A stretch of DNA of 64,000 bases from Hyperoplus lanceolatus (GCA_026929865.2 CM049408.1:18224501-18288500); one strand, 5' to 3'. Counted from the stretch's first letter, positions 1 to 13,229 are shown. Made by a program: numbers and translations. The notes: a model not told the origin generated them from the letters alone.

Positions 1-1397
1 TTAGTTTGAGGCTGAGGCCTTTACGTAACGCATAACACAGTGCACACCGTGCCTAAAAATATGTCTACTTTGTCAACCCCGGGGAATGTCTCGAAAATAT
101 TGCTGTCATATACGCTAAGATGTGCAGGTTTAAAGAGACTAAGTCCTCTTTGTCCTACTTGCCGACATTTAAAGCTAATTTAAAACTACCAAATACAAGT
201 GCAAATGTAGCCTATTTGCCATTACAAATGGCACAAATGGCATGGACTGCAAGTATGTGCATTGAATTTACACACAGATTTTCTGAAACAAAACTGTTAT
301 CTATTTTATTTCATTGTTGTATGTAGGAAATACAAAAAGCAAAAATGTCTATAATACAAGCTCACCAACACAGCAATGCTACTGCAACATGCGGATGTCC
401 ACACAATGCGGACTGATGTTGCACTAAGCAGATTGGAACCATTAAAAGCACGACGGTGTGGTGCTGGAACTGACCAGAATTACTTAAAGCTTCTTACCAC
501 AAGTCACAAACCTCTTGAGTCCTACAGTGACTAAGGCAGACCCGGGTCTCATGACTATACGCTGGGCTAGTGTCTGCTCTACCATGTATAAAACAATTCA
601 GTTTCTGCAACATAAAATGCATAAAGGTTTACCAAGCCTGTTATCACATTCCTCTGCTGCCCATTCATCAATGTATTAAATCATTCACTCTGCAATTTTA
701 TCTTTAAGGCTTAAGACATGCACAAAACACAATGGTCACAGTCGTAACACACATATGAGAAACACATGTACAAAACTAAATTCCCAATTTTGTTGATGAG
801 AAACTAACTGGCCAAATTAGATTGTACACTGACTGTACACATAAACACAAACATATCGTCCCACAAAAGGTATGATCAAGGCATGCTACTTAATGGTACA
901 AAGCAACCAGTATTATCTCTTTAGTATACTGTACACCAGAAAGTTGCTTGTACAAAGAAAAGAAAAAAAGTTTTTTCTTACAATATTGTTTTTAAACAAA
1001 TAGTTATCAGTTCCATTTTGCATGTTTATCTTTGTTGGTACGTCAAACCTTTACATTTCCACCAACTAGCAGAAACCTTTTGATTGTATAGCTCAGAACT
1101 TCGGACAAAACTCTTGCAGACCTATAGTTTATGATATGAAGAACTGGAATATGAGTCGACCAGAATCAAAACATTCCCTGCAAAAACGTTAGCATTACTC
1201 AGATAAAATTAAGGCGAAACACACAATTACCAGATTCATCAGAAACAGACTCACATAAAAATACAATAGGCGTGAGTAGCTACCGCAGGAACATTAAGTG
1301 CAAGGTAAGGAGAAGCTGAAAAGTAAAAGTGAGTTTGTTAGAAAGGTTAGGTGCTTTCTGTATGTTACAGTATCCTACTGCATTTTGAAAAGGTAAG
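1..1397. other. no gene recognised
   Basis: AT-rich sequence downstream of or within impg1 on the minus strand. I searched for the missing second half of SEA2 and for EGF-like cysteine patterns and found none. It is probably a large intron of impg1. Confidence 0.4.
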
Positions 1398-1553
1398 TTA
1401 AGAAATAGAAAGGTCACGCTCTCTCTGAGGCATGGAGATGTCGTTCCAATATGGAAAAAATACCGGTATGGAGGCTAACGTTGTCTGTCTCTTAGACCCA
1501 GATTTACTGGAAGCTCCAGGGTTTGGCGAGTTACTGGACTCAGGGTGCTGTGT
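1398..1553 (-). CDS. candidate alternative terminal exon of impg1
   Basis: A 51-codon open stretch ends in TAA behind a good acceptor (TTTTTCACTCAG) and is in phase 0, as exon 11 needs. It is Ser/Pro-rich (NSPNPGASSKSGSKRQ) with no similarity I recognise to IMPG C-termini. No polyA signal was seen close by. It could be chance, or a short isoform ending in half a SEA domain. Confidence 0.2.
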   Translation of the reverse strand, partial: TQHPESSNSPNPGASSKSGSKRQTTLASIPVFFPYWNDISMPQRERDLSIS

Positions 1554-2008
1554 CTGAGTGAAAAATAATAAATAGTTGATCTTTGTTGACACAATGGCTT
1601 GAAATTATCTTGAAATAAAAACAGTAGCATACTGCAGATTTGATCAAGAATTTGGCGAATATTCTTTTTATAAAAACAAAATATTATTAAAGAGAAAATA
1701 TAAATGTATTTATTTTCCTGGTCAGTTTTAGGGTTTAAAAAAAGCTGCAGTGAGGATAAGGCTTACTGCAAAGTGCATCCTCACTTGTGCAGGACAACTA
1801 GATTTCCAAATAAAAATAAAAATAAGCACCAGACGGGGGCTACACTACAATGTTTTTGCTAAAATAACCTGAAACCAAAGCTTAAGAGTATGTTTTGCAC
1901 AAATGTAGCCTATTCCTCTACCACACATTTCAGCTTCGACTAGGAAAGCAGATATGAGAATAAAGCATGCAAAATCATGATATCCAACACAAAAGCTTGT
2001 GTACCTAC

Positions 2009-2622
2009 CAGCTCGAGAAAGGTATTCTCCAGTGATTTATACTCTGGGGAGCTCTTGTTGAACAGGTCCTCAGAAAACAGCATGTTAGTGACCCTCAAGC
2101 TAAAGAATACCACTAACTCTTTATTCCTATCCACTGCGGCCATCAGAGGGGTGCTGGCTTGTCTCATGGCAGGTACGGCCGTGGACTCGTACGGGTGTTC
2201 TTCAGACTCCCAGGGGAATCCACTTCCGCTCTCTTCATCAAGGGCTTCGGTCACTTCGGCCTGTGTCCCGTTCTGACTTGCCCCTCCATCATCTTGAATG
2301 TTTGGGTTCTCAGGTGGCAGCTCATTTGAGACCGGAGTCGCTCCACTGTGCCCTCCACTAGACATATCTCTATCCACGGGGGCTTCGCCACTCTCTGCAC
2401 TCTCCGGGGATGGCAAAGGTTCCACATCTGATTCTGGTTCAACGCCTTGGACGTCTTCCTCATGAGATGATAGTGAGGAGACTGGGACTGGTGCTTCAAT
2501 GACAGATGTCTCAGTAATTGTGCGATCTGAAGACTCTGGCAGATCGAGGTTAAACTCGGCAGGTTGGATGTCTGGAGTTGTAGCGGGAACGTCCCCACGG
2601 ACCCAATCAACTGGTTCAGCTT
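2009..2622 (-). CDS. impg1: impg1 exon 11 (mucin-like end and first half of SEA domain 2)
   Basis: 614 bp. The first two thirds are Pro/Ser/Glu-rich; the end reads [20 protein letters not shown] and SLENTFLEL, nearly identical to SEA2 of human IMPG1/2. The donor is CTG/GTAGGT in phase 0. The second half of SEA2 is not in the remaining 2 kb. Confidence 0.92.
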
Positions 2623-5600
2623 CTTGAAAATAGAAAAGAGGTTTTATAACCAGTTGTTCGTGGCATGAGTAAATTGTACAAGTTCACTAATTGTTATGCC
2701 TTGGTATCATTGCAATTCAGGCAGAGCTCAAGCATCATGTCATGCTGTTTCAGCCTACCAGAACCCATTATTTTTCTCTGCTCTAATAGTTTGGCTAAAT
2801 GTATACGAGGTGTTATCTCCCTTTATTTCCCCTATAAGGTTATATTTTGACAATTTTCCAAACACCAGCTATGAAGATTGATTCTGCTCTTATTCTTATG
2901 ATGACTTAAGTAGTCTAGAAGTGATAAGCCTAGCATAATATTAAGACTGGAAGCAGAAGGAAACAGCTGGACTGACACTCTCCAAAGTTCCAAAAGGGAA
3001 CTTCTACGGCTCCATAGTTAAACAAAAAAATAGTTATATAAACAACTATTTGTATTTAAGTTAAATTCTGTAATATTTTCTTGGCAACAGACAAGTGAAG
3101 CTGCTTTACAGAGTCTTGCCCCTAATTAGATTGCAAGACAAAAAGTGTTTTGCTAGTTTTCAGTAAAACCTTGAAGGGTTGTTTTTACATTACTTAAGTT
3201 TTTTAAAAGGGGAGCTTTCAAAGTACCGGTAGGCTAGGGGGAGTTTTGAAGTCAGTTTGAGCTTTGAGTCGTTAGTTTAGTTCATTATTTCTGTCTCTAG
3301 CTCTTTAAGTACAGACATAAGTGTGCTATCGATCTTTAAATCTCACTCTTGCAGAGAAACGGAGAAAGTGTATTTCCCAAAATGTCAAATTATTCCTTTA
3401 AGTAGCTTCAAGGTTCTTTATTGCTGTTGTGTCCCAAGGTGTCTGAGAGTATAACACATTCTTTTGTCAGGTTGTAACTCTTCATTTAAAGCTTAGGCCT
3501 GTGATTTTTACAATGAGTGAAATGTTCTATCCCAACAGAGTCCATACTTTTGAATGGCTGTAACAGTCTATTGGTAATAAAATACTGTAGCTATCCTGTT
3601 CATCTTTTCATAAACATTTTCCCAAACCTCTTCTTGACAAGCATGGCACATTTGGTTGCAAACTCCAGCCAGCCGAGTTTAGGATTAAGTTCTGCAGGTT
3701 GGAACAAAGTTTGGCAGCACATCGTGATTTGTAATGACTCAAAGACTGACACGCTGCTGCTTCTTAATGGGTTTTAATATGATGCATTGCCTCAGCAGGG
3801 AGCGTCTCCATGCACACAACCAAACGACCAACTCTAATAGTCCTGCCGCCTCTTTTTCCTGATAGATGGAATGTACAGATAGGAGCGGGTAAAGGAGAAA
3901 AAGAGTGTCAGGCCATTACTTATACTCACTATTTTGAGTGTCTGTGGAGTTACATGAGAAACCGTAAATAGTGTTTTAAAAAAAGGTCTTCCCACACTAG
4001 ATCACAATGGTAGATAATGGGTTAAGTTACTGTTCAATCCTGAGGTTCTTCCTGTTTTGTGTCAATAGTTCCAAGTGGTTCTGAGTTCACAATCTATTGT
4101 TTGGTTAATCAGTAAAGCCGTGAGCTCTCAATCATGTCTTCTGATTAAACTTCAACAGCCTGCTTAAAAAAAACGTATAACAATCGAGGAGCCTCACCGT
4201 CTGTCAATTGTTCTTCAAGTTCAGCCTCACCTTCATTATCAGCCAGTGATGTGTCCTCCACCTCTGCCTCTTCCTCCTGTTCCGGCTCTGTGATAGTTTC
4301 TGGTTGTATGTCCGCTGTTGAAATTTCACCGATCTCCTCTGCACTCTCGTCGGTGTATTCCTGCCCAACCGCTGCCATTGAAGGAGTCTCATCCCTGACA
4401 GCAGAGGTCGCTTCTAAGATGTCTGGAATGAAAGGCACAAAAGTGTGTGTTTCTGGTTTGATTGAAGAAGCTACCAGAGCGTTTTCTATTGCCGCAACAG
4501 TGGGGAGGAAATTTTGGATTGGTCGGTTGTCCTCTGTGGTGGTGTCGCCCCCTGATGCACCGCTCTCAACAGGGTTCATGAGCCCGAGCTCTGCAACCGG
4601 ATACAATGTGGTTACTGTAAAAGGAAGAGTTAAAACATTTATATGCCTTTAAAATCCTATCAAGTACTAACTTTGTATTTTACTAAAGGGTAAATGTGAC
4701 TATGACGTTACGCTCACCTGTCTCAAAGCTGAGCGACTGTATGTCTAGCGGTAGTGACGTTTCCTGATTTAAGGTCTTGAAGATGATGTGCTTCAGTTTA
4801 GGAGCATTTACATCCTCGTCTGTCTCAGAGTTGTGGTCCTCGAGACCTTCAGGTTCATCGTTGAGCTCCGTTTCTCCATTAAAGACCACAGCGTAACGCA
4901 CAGACACGTCCTCTGAGCTGGTCAACACAACAAATCCTGTCAGAAACCCTCATAACATACAGACCTCACTGTCAATGGTATCCAAACAGATGACATTTTG
5001 GGATGTTAAAGTTTCTTTAGGGACTTTAAAGCGATTAAACACAATATCGCCTCAAGGGAAAAGGACAGGAAATGTATGTTTTGGGTCTATTATCTAATTT
5101 ACTGTGATGTATGTTACAATCAATCATTATTTGGCCTACCAAGCCCAATATATTGCCCAAACATTTAAGGAAAACCCTTGATGAAGCTTGATTCAACCCA
5201 CCGAAATGCCACAATACGAATCTCTTTGAATCCTGGAACTTTTTCAAACACTTGAAGCATCTACAGGAAGAAAAACAACAGAGTCGGAATTAAAAAGTTG
5301 TGAAACAAACCAGAAATTAAATTCAAAGTTTTGTAATATTGGGCGTTGCTCTAGTACAAACCATCTCATGAATGCATTTTTACAAACCTTACTACACTGC
5401 TGTTTTTTTATTCCACAAAAAGTTGAAATTTTAGAGACATGTTTTCATTGGACGGTATTAGAGAAGCCAATAAAATCAACACAGCATTTCAACACAAAAT
5501 AAATGGCAACTATTTTAAGAGAAATGGCCCCCTAGTGCCCTGGTTCTAGTGTCTCAAATGTGAGAATTTGAAGCTTTCAGAAGTGATTATCTTTGGGTTT

Positions 5601-7482
5601 TAGACTGTTGCCAAGGACAAACAAGGAAATCAAATACATCACCATGGACAGTGGGGATTTGGTCAGGTATTCTTCACTACTTTCAAAATTGTATTGATTG
5701 AACTTTAAATTGAGGGAGTTTAATCAATAATGAAAGTAGTTGTTAACTGCTGTACTCATGCTTCTGCAAAGGTTCTTTGATGCAGGAAGTGGGACTAATT
5801 ATTAAACGGTTTAGACGGGTTATTTTAAAAGAATTACTGTGTCCAAAATTCAAAAGAGGGTTTGTCAAGAGATGTTTAAACCAAATAAAAAGAAAAACAA
5901 AGAAACCAAAGGAAGACTAAAGTCTGGAATGTCCAAAAATATGTCATAACAAGTAGGCTGATCCTGAAGATAGTCAAACTGGTAGGTAAAAAAACTAAAC
6001 TAAAGAAGAGAAGTGGCTTGTTCTGTATATATGCCAGGGAGCTTATTAGAGGATTGGGAACAAGTAGTAAATTTGTCTGGAAGTCAGGTGATGGCTAAAG
6101 GATGGAACACTTCCTGGGCGGGGCGGGAGCAGGTTGTGAAATGACTGAAAGAATTAGAGGCTTGCAAACTGGTAAAACGACGCAAAAAGTTGTTGTGAAT
6201 TAGGGCAATCGTTTCTATTGTGTTTGTAAGCTTGACATTGAACTTCTTAGAGTGAACCTAGAGTTTTAACACCAGGAGAAGTCATTCTGAAGAGCTGTGG
6301 GTCTCAGTGAATGCCTCCTTAGTCAGAGATAATCTATATGATAAGATCTTACTATTTCAGGCTTGTGGCCATTTAGGAGTCTTATGTAAAGTCCATTAAC
6401 TTTAAAGCTGTTAAATCCAACGTAGTGTGTTTTACACCTAACAATACAATGCTATAGAAGCAGGCAATCCCATTGTGAGAGATGTTGCATAATGATACAA
6501 CACTGAGGTAAAAGGTTTTGTTTTAAAAGGGTAGAGTAACATAAATGATATAGGCCAAGACAGAGGAGATTTTTTTTTGTCGCAAGGTGAAATGAAAAAA
6601 CAATTCTAAACTTTTTTTTCTATAGAGTTTCAAGGGCTCATTACCCTAAGTACGCTCTTAGAAGACAGCTCTGCTATCTATCAAGGGGATTCCTATGTTT
6701 GTAGAACGGTAAAGCAGACAGCTCAGAGAAATGCTAACATTTGCTGTTGGTCTGTAAACTCACACTTGGCTCTCACCCTGTCTGTAAGCTCTTTTGTGAT
6801 GTCCTTGTACTGTGAAGATGTTGGGTCCCTCAGCAGCTTGCTGTATGAAGGGTCCACAATGGTGACAGTGAACTCAACAATGTACTCCTCGTAGTTCTCT
6901 TTTATCATGTTAGGGTCTTCATCGATCTGTCAAAAAAATATATACATATTTATTAGACAGGAGCCACCTGATGTTGTGTGTGCTTGTATTGTTTAAATTA
7001 CATTTTCAAAACATTGTGGGTTAACTAACCACTTCAGCCTCAGTTGGTAGCAGAATGGGAGGGGGTGTCCACGTGCCTGAGACAAAACAGAAACTCCCCA
7101 GTAAATCACTGATGTCATTATGAAAATGTATTGATAGTTTTAGCTCAAGATATAATTAAATTGCTTTTATTGAACAGTATTGAGTGTCAAACTCACAATC
7201 TCTGTCTGGATGTGGGGTTTCAGTAATGAATCTGGAGATGGAAGAACACATTTAGAAAGACGACACAAGTGAGTTAGTCAAGAAACGTTTGGCTTAAAAC
7301 CAGTATTTCTTTGTGCCACATGTTCCTTATATAGCAAGTCTGACAAAGGTTTTAACATTTTGAGAGGAGGTGCTAATAACTACTTTGGTGCACTCAAATA
7401 AAACACTGACAATAATTTACAAACGGACAAAAATGCTTCCTTTGAACATATAAGTGTATTCTAAAATAAATAACTGCACTCA

Positions 7483-7514
<32 letters not shown>

Positions 7515-10500
7515 GCTAACTTTTAAAAGAAAATGCTTCTTGCACATACCCGTCAATTTCAGCTTGCTCGGCCACTGTCTGGAAATTAGAAAAAAAATCA
7601 ACAGATTGGCACTGAAAGTTGACCTTGCAGTACGGACATACTTTGGTAAAAGTTGACAGCAAAAGTATTTTGGTCTTGTTGGTGCTGGACTCACTCTGGC
7701 CACCATGTCCAGATGCTCCTGAGAGCTGCTGAAGTTCTGGGCCAGGTCATCCATGCAGAGGTTTTCATGCTGGCAGGTGTAAACCCAGGCTCTGTACTCC
7801 TCTGAGTTTGGGACCCTGTCCAAGAAGATCCTAAACGCTTCCCAAATCGCTTCCTGACAAACTGAAGAAGTAACACAAAACATTTTTGAGAGTTTTTTTG
7901 TAGGAAAACACCTTCACAATTTACAAATATGAGACATATACAGTATACTCTAAAGGGATTGTAAATGTTGATGGATGGAAATTAAACCATGAATAAATTA
8001 ATAAAAATTAGGATAAAGAGAACGGTTGGTATTGATCTTTGCAACTCTGGATGTTGGAAGTTATTGCTGTGATTTTGTGATTTGTCTTCAAGTTTGGCTT
8101 ATCACTCCCTCCAGAGAAAAAAAGCCCACAATGCCACAATAAATCATCAAAATACTGAACACGATATAATTGGACACAGCAAAAAAAAAAGCTAGATGCC
8201 TATTTCAGTAAATGTCAAACTGTATATATTAGTCTTAGCACGTCCATGACATTTTCTTTAATATTAAAATCATGACCACAAAGACCCCCCAGAAACTACA
8301 GCATTATCTGCCTCTGTGGGGTGAAACAAGATCCACATTGTCCAATATCTTGCCTGTGGGAAATTTGTTCTCTGACAAACTCATTTCTGAAGCGACGCAA
8401 TTACCTTCAATACACTAAATTAATTTCCTTAATTTGAAAGTCCTACACCACAGTCGTCATTGTGGGACCATTTTTTATTACTAAGCATCGATCTACGTTG
8501 GACCAAAGGATATTTGCTGATAATTTCATTATATCAATTGTTATATAAAAGTCAATAAAACAGCCTTAAATGCATCATACCATGGCATTATCACCGCCTG
8601 GATGTAAACAAGACGATAGCATTTTGTTTAAACTATGTGTGTGTCTGTGTGTGTCCATTCATTGGTAAGATTAAGAGAATCTGGGGCATTTTATCACAGA
8701 TCAGCTGAGAGATGATGATGATATTTATCGCCAGCGTCGCATGCTTTATGCCCAAGCAAATACTCTGGCTAGAAAATTTCATATGTGCTCTGATGTTGTT
8801 AAAATCAAACTGTTTAAAACCTATTGTACTCCCTTGTATACCGCTTCATTGTGGTGTAAGTACAAGAGAGCAAGTTTACAGAAACTTCGAGTGGCCTATA
8901 ACGATGCCATGAGGATCCTGTTGAAAAAGCCCAGATCTACTAGTGCCAGTCAATTGTTCTGCAGTATTAATGTTTACACCTTTGAAGCTCTCTTGAGACA
9001 CATAATGTACAGATTTATTCTCCGCCTAAACGTTTGCAAGAACAGTCTTGTGCAGATGCTGGTGAATCCTGCATGTAGTTGTGTGCGATACCAGTCTTCC
9101 TTATGGAAGTTCTGGTACAAATCTCTGTTGTGATGTCTCTTTTTTTTATATATATTCTTGTGTTTATGTCTTTATTTATTGTGTGTGTTGTATATGGACC
9201 ATGAGTCTGCCAATAAAGATGATGATGAATCATACACATTTGAGAGGATCTTTTAATCCTCTTCCTAAAAACTTTCCAGGAGCAAAACACATCAAAGCAG
9301 ACAGCTATTTATCAGTGATTTATGCTAGGACATTTCTGTTTGTCGAGTCAATGTTTATGGAAAGGCTTTCACTGTGTTCTGGTTAGTCATAATCATGCCA
9401 AACGTTAGAAAAAGTTAATTTATACAGTAGTATAAGCTCAGATCAAAGTCTTAACAGTGGACATTTCCTTTTACCTCTGAGTTTGTAATAGGACCGATGG
9501 CTGCCGATAACTGCTTTGATGGTCTCCTGTGGACACACTTTAACCCCAGTGGAGAGGGGCGCCGACCTCTTCGTCCGACGTCCGTCCTGCTCGGCCTTGA
9601 CATTTGTGGTGTGCCTGATGGGTCTGGAGGCTTCTAGAAAGTGTCGGTACTTCACATCCCTGAGTCCAGAAAAACCGTGGTCATGAAGGTCTGCAAGAGC
9701 AGTCAGTGAAGGTATGAGTTCAGGAAGAAATAAAATAATGTGGCCTGAATATTCATTTTACAGTTTTCAGCATACAACATGTGAGCATGTCCCGAACAGT
9801 AGCTGACGTTTTGTTGACTTTCACGTAACTGTGAGATTTCTCACTCAGTGGTATAAAGTGATTGTGTGGAGGGTTGTTATAATCAACAACTGTTGGGTGA
9901 CAACACAAAGCAAAATACAATTACTGATTCCTTTGCAGGAATTGCACTGTAGTTGATGGCACACAGAACATGAAGTAAGTTGATTGATTTGCAAAGTGAG
10001 TTTGTTCCTTTGGTAAATGCAGTGTTATCGATGAGAGCAAATCCACAATTACCAATAGTATTTGTTGTATTAGTTGTCTCCGATTGGGATTGAAACTTTA
10101 AGAATGTAACAGCTTAACAGTCATGGGTGTTAGGTTGGCATGGTGGGTCAAATATAACATGCTGTTGAGTTGCATTATGGAAGGTGAAGGATCTCCTGTT
10201 TTTAGAGTGTGTACCATTGCTACATTGCATCACTGCAATTGATGCGGCCCCTGCTGAATGGCAAGGCAGCACTGGACTATCCCCTAAATATCGACTTTAG
10301 TGAGTCTTACAGTGTTTATCCAAGAATCAGGCAGTCAACACCAGCAATGAGTTATCTGATCATTTTGCTTTGACTATAGTGTAAACATGTGTGGCGTCTG
10401 AAGCTTAGAGGTGCTGCTTTGTGACTGGAAGGATATCACTTTGAATGCTGCCAAAGTGCACAGATGCCTACATGTCTGTTGCTGAACAGTGGCTGAAATG

Positions 10501-12838
10501 CCCTTAGGCCACTTGGCTGTTGTTGCAACACTGGAGTTGCCACGCTCATTGGCCAATAGTTTGTACTGGGGGAGTGTCCAAGTTTTAAAGTGCAGAAATG
10601 CACGCATGTGGATTACAGCTGAAAAAGGATGTGCGTGCACAACTGGTGCACAGGAAACCTTAAATGGATTAAACTGAGGTTCAGGTGGATACCCATTTGG
10701 TTGGAGTGGATAGCAAAAACAAACCTACCTGACGAATAACAGTTGAGCAGATATACAGGCAGGCAGGATTTCAATAAATTATATAGTTTAGATGCTGGAC
10801 AGGTTATGAGGGGAACTGCCGTGATCTGCTGATCACCTTAGTTAAGACAACAAGCTTGTTCGCTCTGGTAAACAAAAGCAGGAGTTCCAGTCAACACGCT
10901 AACACAGTCACTCCATTGAATAAAGAAAGGCCCTAATTGTGGTCCCACCTCAAACCCTAGCTCACATAATGTCCAGCATGGTAGCCCATCACTGGACCAC
11001 AAGCAGAAGAGAGAAATTGCAGTAAGGCTCCGGACAGTGTAAAGACAGAGCATGTTGCAAGCTGCAGGTGTGTGTATTTGCATTTGCCATGAGTGGACAC
11101 AACATCATAAAGAAGTGTGCAAGCTAATGCAAAACAACACATGAGCCCTGCACTGATACATTCAGTACAACACCATATAAAAACATTTAATACATAAAAC
11201 AATAATGTGTTTGGATGTTAAACATTATAGTGGAGTAGGATTTTATTGTTATTCGGATCATTCTGATTACACTGATTGTATGGTGATGATAACATGATAG
11301 TGTAAAACGTGAAACTGTATACGTTAAACCACTGTTAAGATGGTGGTTGCTGCTGAAGTAGAAATGTGCCTGTCTGCTGTGCTGCTATCTACTATTTAGG
11401 AATGAGAATTAAAGTTTAAGTACACAAAAGGTTCCAAATACAGTAGTTCATTGATGAATACTTGACATTAAGTCGGAACAAGGAAAGAAAAAACGGTGTT
11501 AATCACTGTATTACTCATACATAATAACCTCTACAATGAAGAATATTGTTTTCCTCAATCCAAATTTGGCCAAACACCAAGAACATGGAAAGAATGTGCG
11601 GGCATTGACACTGTAGCCTGTAGCTTTATGGGGAAATATTCCCCAGTTCGGCGTCTGTCAGGCAGGTCCATTAAGCCAACAAACCCTCCACTTCCAAACA
11701 ATTTAGCAGGTGAAATGGTAGCCTAAAATTTGGCCAAAACATGTGTGTTTTCATATATAGTCAGGCCACCAAGACGTCAACATCTGAATGGGTTTTCGTG
11801 GGAACAAGCTTGCAGCTCTAAGCCTGATTCGCACATGCAGAGACACGAAAGCCTGAGCAAACGGAGGGAGTGTTTGAGCTGGCCTTGAAGCCCATTACAG
11901 CCGCAAAAAGGCCTCACAGCAGAATTACAAGCCAGAAAAGATTAGCGTCCTGCGACACTGGGAACAGAATGGCTTTTGTTTCCTTTAGGATAATGAGCTC
12001 ACCCAGGCACATAACACTAAAGAAGGCAATCAGTGCGGACGCAAATGTTATCACTGGTGCAAAGATGCTAACTTTCTCAGTCACATGCATTATATGTCTT
12101 TGTCCCTTTAATTCACTGTGAAAATCCAGGACCAAGTGGCTTGTTGGCTGCTTGACTTTTTTTTAAAGCAAAAGTGTATTTGAGGGTGAGATAGCATTAC
12201 TGTATGTCGTTTCTCAGAGAGAGTATTTGAATAGCAGAGCCTCACAAACACACTTCTGACTGGAAAACACTGTTGCCCTTGAAGTGGATCACCACCTCTT
12301 TAAGTCTCCTGTCATGCAGTAGAAACCCATTGATTAGAAAACCTGCAGCAAGGTCTTAACACAAAAGTATTATTTCTCATAGACTACATGTAAAGCAATC
12401 TCCAAAGTGTACTTTCTTCTTTCATTTTCCAAATCCAAAATCATTCCTGCCTTACTCTTTAATTGACAGAATTACATCTGTTCTTGCTAAAAGAGAAGTG
12501 CTAAGAGCCTGATTGTTGAAACTTTTTTTCTCAACACTCACATGCAACTACTGAAACCAGCTGTATGAAAACAACCAGCAAAATTTATATTTGCAGATTT
12601 GTTAAATTTATATTGTAAATCTCCATTTGTTATATATATTGTTTGACATGCTTTTACTCATCTGCTCTATGTTACTGTACGTGTGTATTGTGTGCACCAA
12701 CACAATAAGGTATACATCTGGTTTATGCTTAAACATCTCAAATATGTTCACAGGAAGTCCAGGATTCTTACCTTTGATTTGACTTGCTTGGAGCGTAAAC
12801 AGACACAAAGTGAAGAATAATCCTGATTTCAGAAGCAT
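2009..12838 (-). CDS. impg1: impg1, interphotoreceptor matrix proteoglycan 1 (partial, 11 exons)
   Basis: Eleven exons with GT-AG borders and matching phases give 667 codons without a stop. Seen: a signal peptide ([19 protein letters not shown]), a basic [18 protein letters not shown] segment, a Cys-containing block ([19 protein letters not shown]), a first SEA domain (about residues 185-265, with [13 protein letters not shown] and YAVVFNGE), a long acidic, Ser/Thr-rich mucin-like region, and the first half of a second SEA domain ([20 protein letters not shown]). Known family: IMPG1/SPACR is a secreted proteoglycan of the photoreceptor extracellular matrix that binds hyaluronan. IMPG1 is preferred over IMPG2 because of the [15 protein letters not shown] and [10 protein letters not shown] stretches. 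Human IMPG1 is about 797 residues, so roughly 130 residues are missing (rest of SEA2, EGF-like part, C-terminus), presumably left of the window. Intron 2 carries an antisense LINE fragment. Photoreceptor expression is inferred from the family. Confidence 0.92.
4198..4614 (-). CDS. impg1: impg1 exon 10 (acidic mucin-like region)
   Basis: 417 bp of Glu/Asp/Ser/Thr-rich sequence (for example [16 protein letters not shown]), typical of the poorly conserved glycosylated middle of IMPG proteins. The acceptor is TTTTACAG and the donor GTGAGG. Confidence 0.85.
4718..4917 (-). CDS. impg1: impg1 exon 9 (end of SEA domain 1)
   Basis: It encodes [15 protein letters not shown], then an acidic linker and [10 protein letters not shown]. 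The acceptor was chosen at TTGACCAG (4918-4919) because only this one keeps the phase from exon 8 ([18 protein letters not shown]). The TTCTGACAG 19 bases upstream would shift the frame. Confidence 0.87.
5202..5260 (-). CDS. impg1: impg1 exon 8 (SEA domain 1 core)
   Basis: It encodes [19 protein letters not shown], the PGF..I.V.FR core of the SEA fold. It lies between CCTGTAG and GTGGGT. It was found by phase and family pattern, since it is too short to stand out as an ORF. Confidence 0.9.
6777..6926 (-). CDS. impg1: impg1 exon 7 (start of SEA domain 1)
   Basis: Exactly 50 codons, including [20 protein letters not shown] and [11 protein letters not shown], which form the first strand and helix of a SEA domain. 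The acceptor is TTTGACAG and the donor AGG/GTGAGA. Confidence 0.9.
7030..7076 (-). CDS. impg1: impg1 exon 6 (47 bp)
   Basis: It encodes [15 protein letters not shown]. The acceptor is TGTCTCAG and the donor GTTAGT. It ends in phase 0, matching exon 7. Confidence 0.75.
7197..7231 (-). CDS. impg1: impg1 exon 5 (35-bp microexon)
   Basis: It encodes [11 protein letters not shown] with one-base overhangs at both ends that complete codons with exons 4 and 6. It lies between CATCTCCAG and GTGAGT. Confidence 0.75.
7550..7578 (-). CDS. impg1: impg1 exon 4 (29-bp microexon)
   Basis: A microexon encoding TVAEQAEID, between TTTCCAG and GTATGT. It is supported by phase agreement with both neighbours. 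A (CA)n run lies in the next intron at about 7484-7514. Confidence 0.75.
7695..7861 (-). CDS. impg1: impg1 exon 3
   Basis: It encodes [18 protein letters not shown] through [15 protein letters not shown], the most conserved N-terminal block of the IMPG family. The acceptor is TTCTTCAG and the donor AGA/GTGAGT. Confidence 0.94.
8670..9230 (+). mobile_element. 5'-truncated LINE (L2/CR1-like), C-terminal part of ORF2
   Basis: From about 8673 a frame reads [20 protein letters not shown], then [20 protein letters not shown] and [20 protein letters not shown], the typical region after the reverse-transcriptase fingers in fish non-LTR elements, ending at a TGA near 9133. A short 3' UTR ends in ATAAAGATGATGATGAA, a simple-repeat tail as in L2/CR1 elements. 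An in-frame stop precedes 8673, so only the 3' end was inserted. It lies antisense in impg1 intron 2. The clade name is an inference. Confidence 0.75.
9475..9690 (-). CDS. impg1: impg1 exon 2
   Basis: The acceptor is CTTGCAG and the donor GTAAAA. It encodes the [18 protein letters not shown] segment that is nearly identical in human IMPG1, ending SYYKLR. RTKR before SA resembles a furin-type site. Confidence 0.93.
9691..12771. other. impg1 intron 1 and scattered non-coding sequence
   Basis: 3.1 kb between exons 2 and 1 without recognisable coding sequence. Short palindromic CCAAATTTGG-type words occur near 11560 and 11730. I see nothing else in it. Confidence 0.6.
12772..12838 (-). CDS. impg1: impg1 exon 1 (start codon and signal peptide)
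   Basis: ATG at 12838 opens a hydrophobic signal peptide. The exon ends ...QIK plus one base at a GTAAGA donor. No other in-frame ATG fits a secreted product. Confidence 0.88.
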
Positions 12839-13229
12839 GATGGGCTAATTTGTATGGTCATCCAGCCCAAAAAAGTTGTCATTTGTGGAGAGTTTAATGT
12901 TGCAAACAGAAATACAATTCAGGAATCTCTTCCTATCTCGAGTCCATTAGCAAAGTGTGCAGAAATCTCCTCATTTGTACTGGCGAGGTACTTTAGCTTG
13001 CTGGCACGCACCCAAGATCCACTCTTATCTGTGCCCCAGCCTCAGTTCCTGGATGCTGTGAGGTCCCTGTAGACAACAAAGGTGGCTGCATGAATTGTTG
13101 AGCAGAGGGACTTTGGGCGGGAGGAGAAGAGATGGTGAACGGAAGGTATTTGGGGCTCAGGAGTCTCCCTCTATGCTGTCAGAATGACAACAGTGACAAG
13201 GTTAAAAAAGCAGGCTCTGCTTCCCAGTC

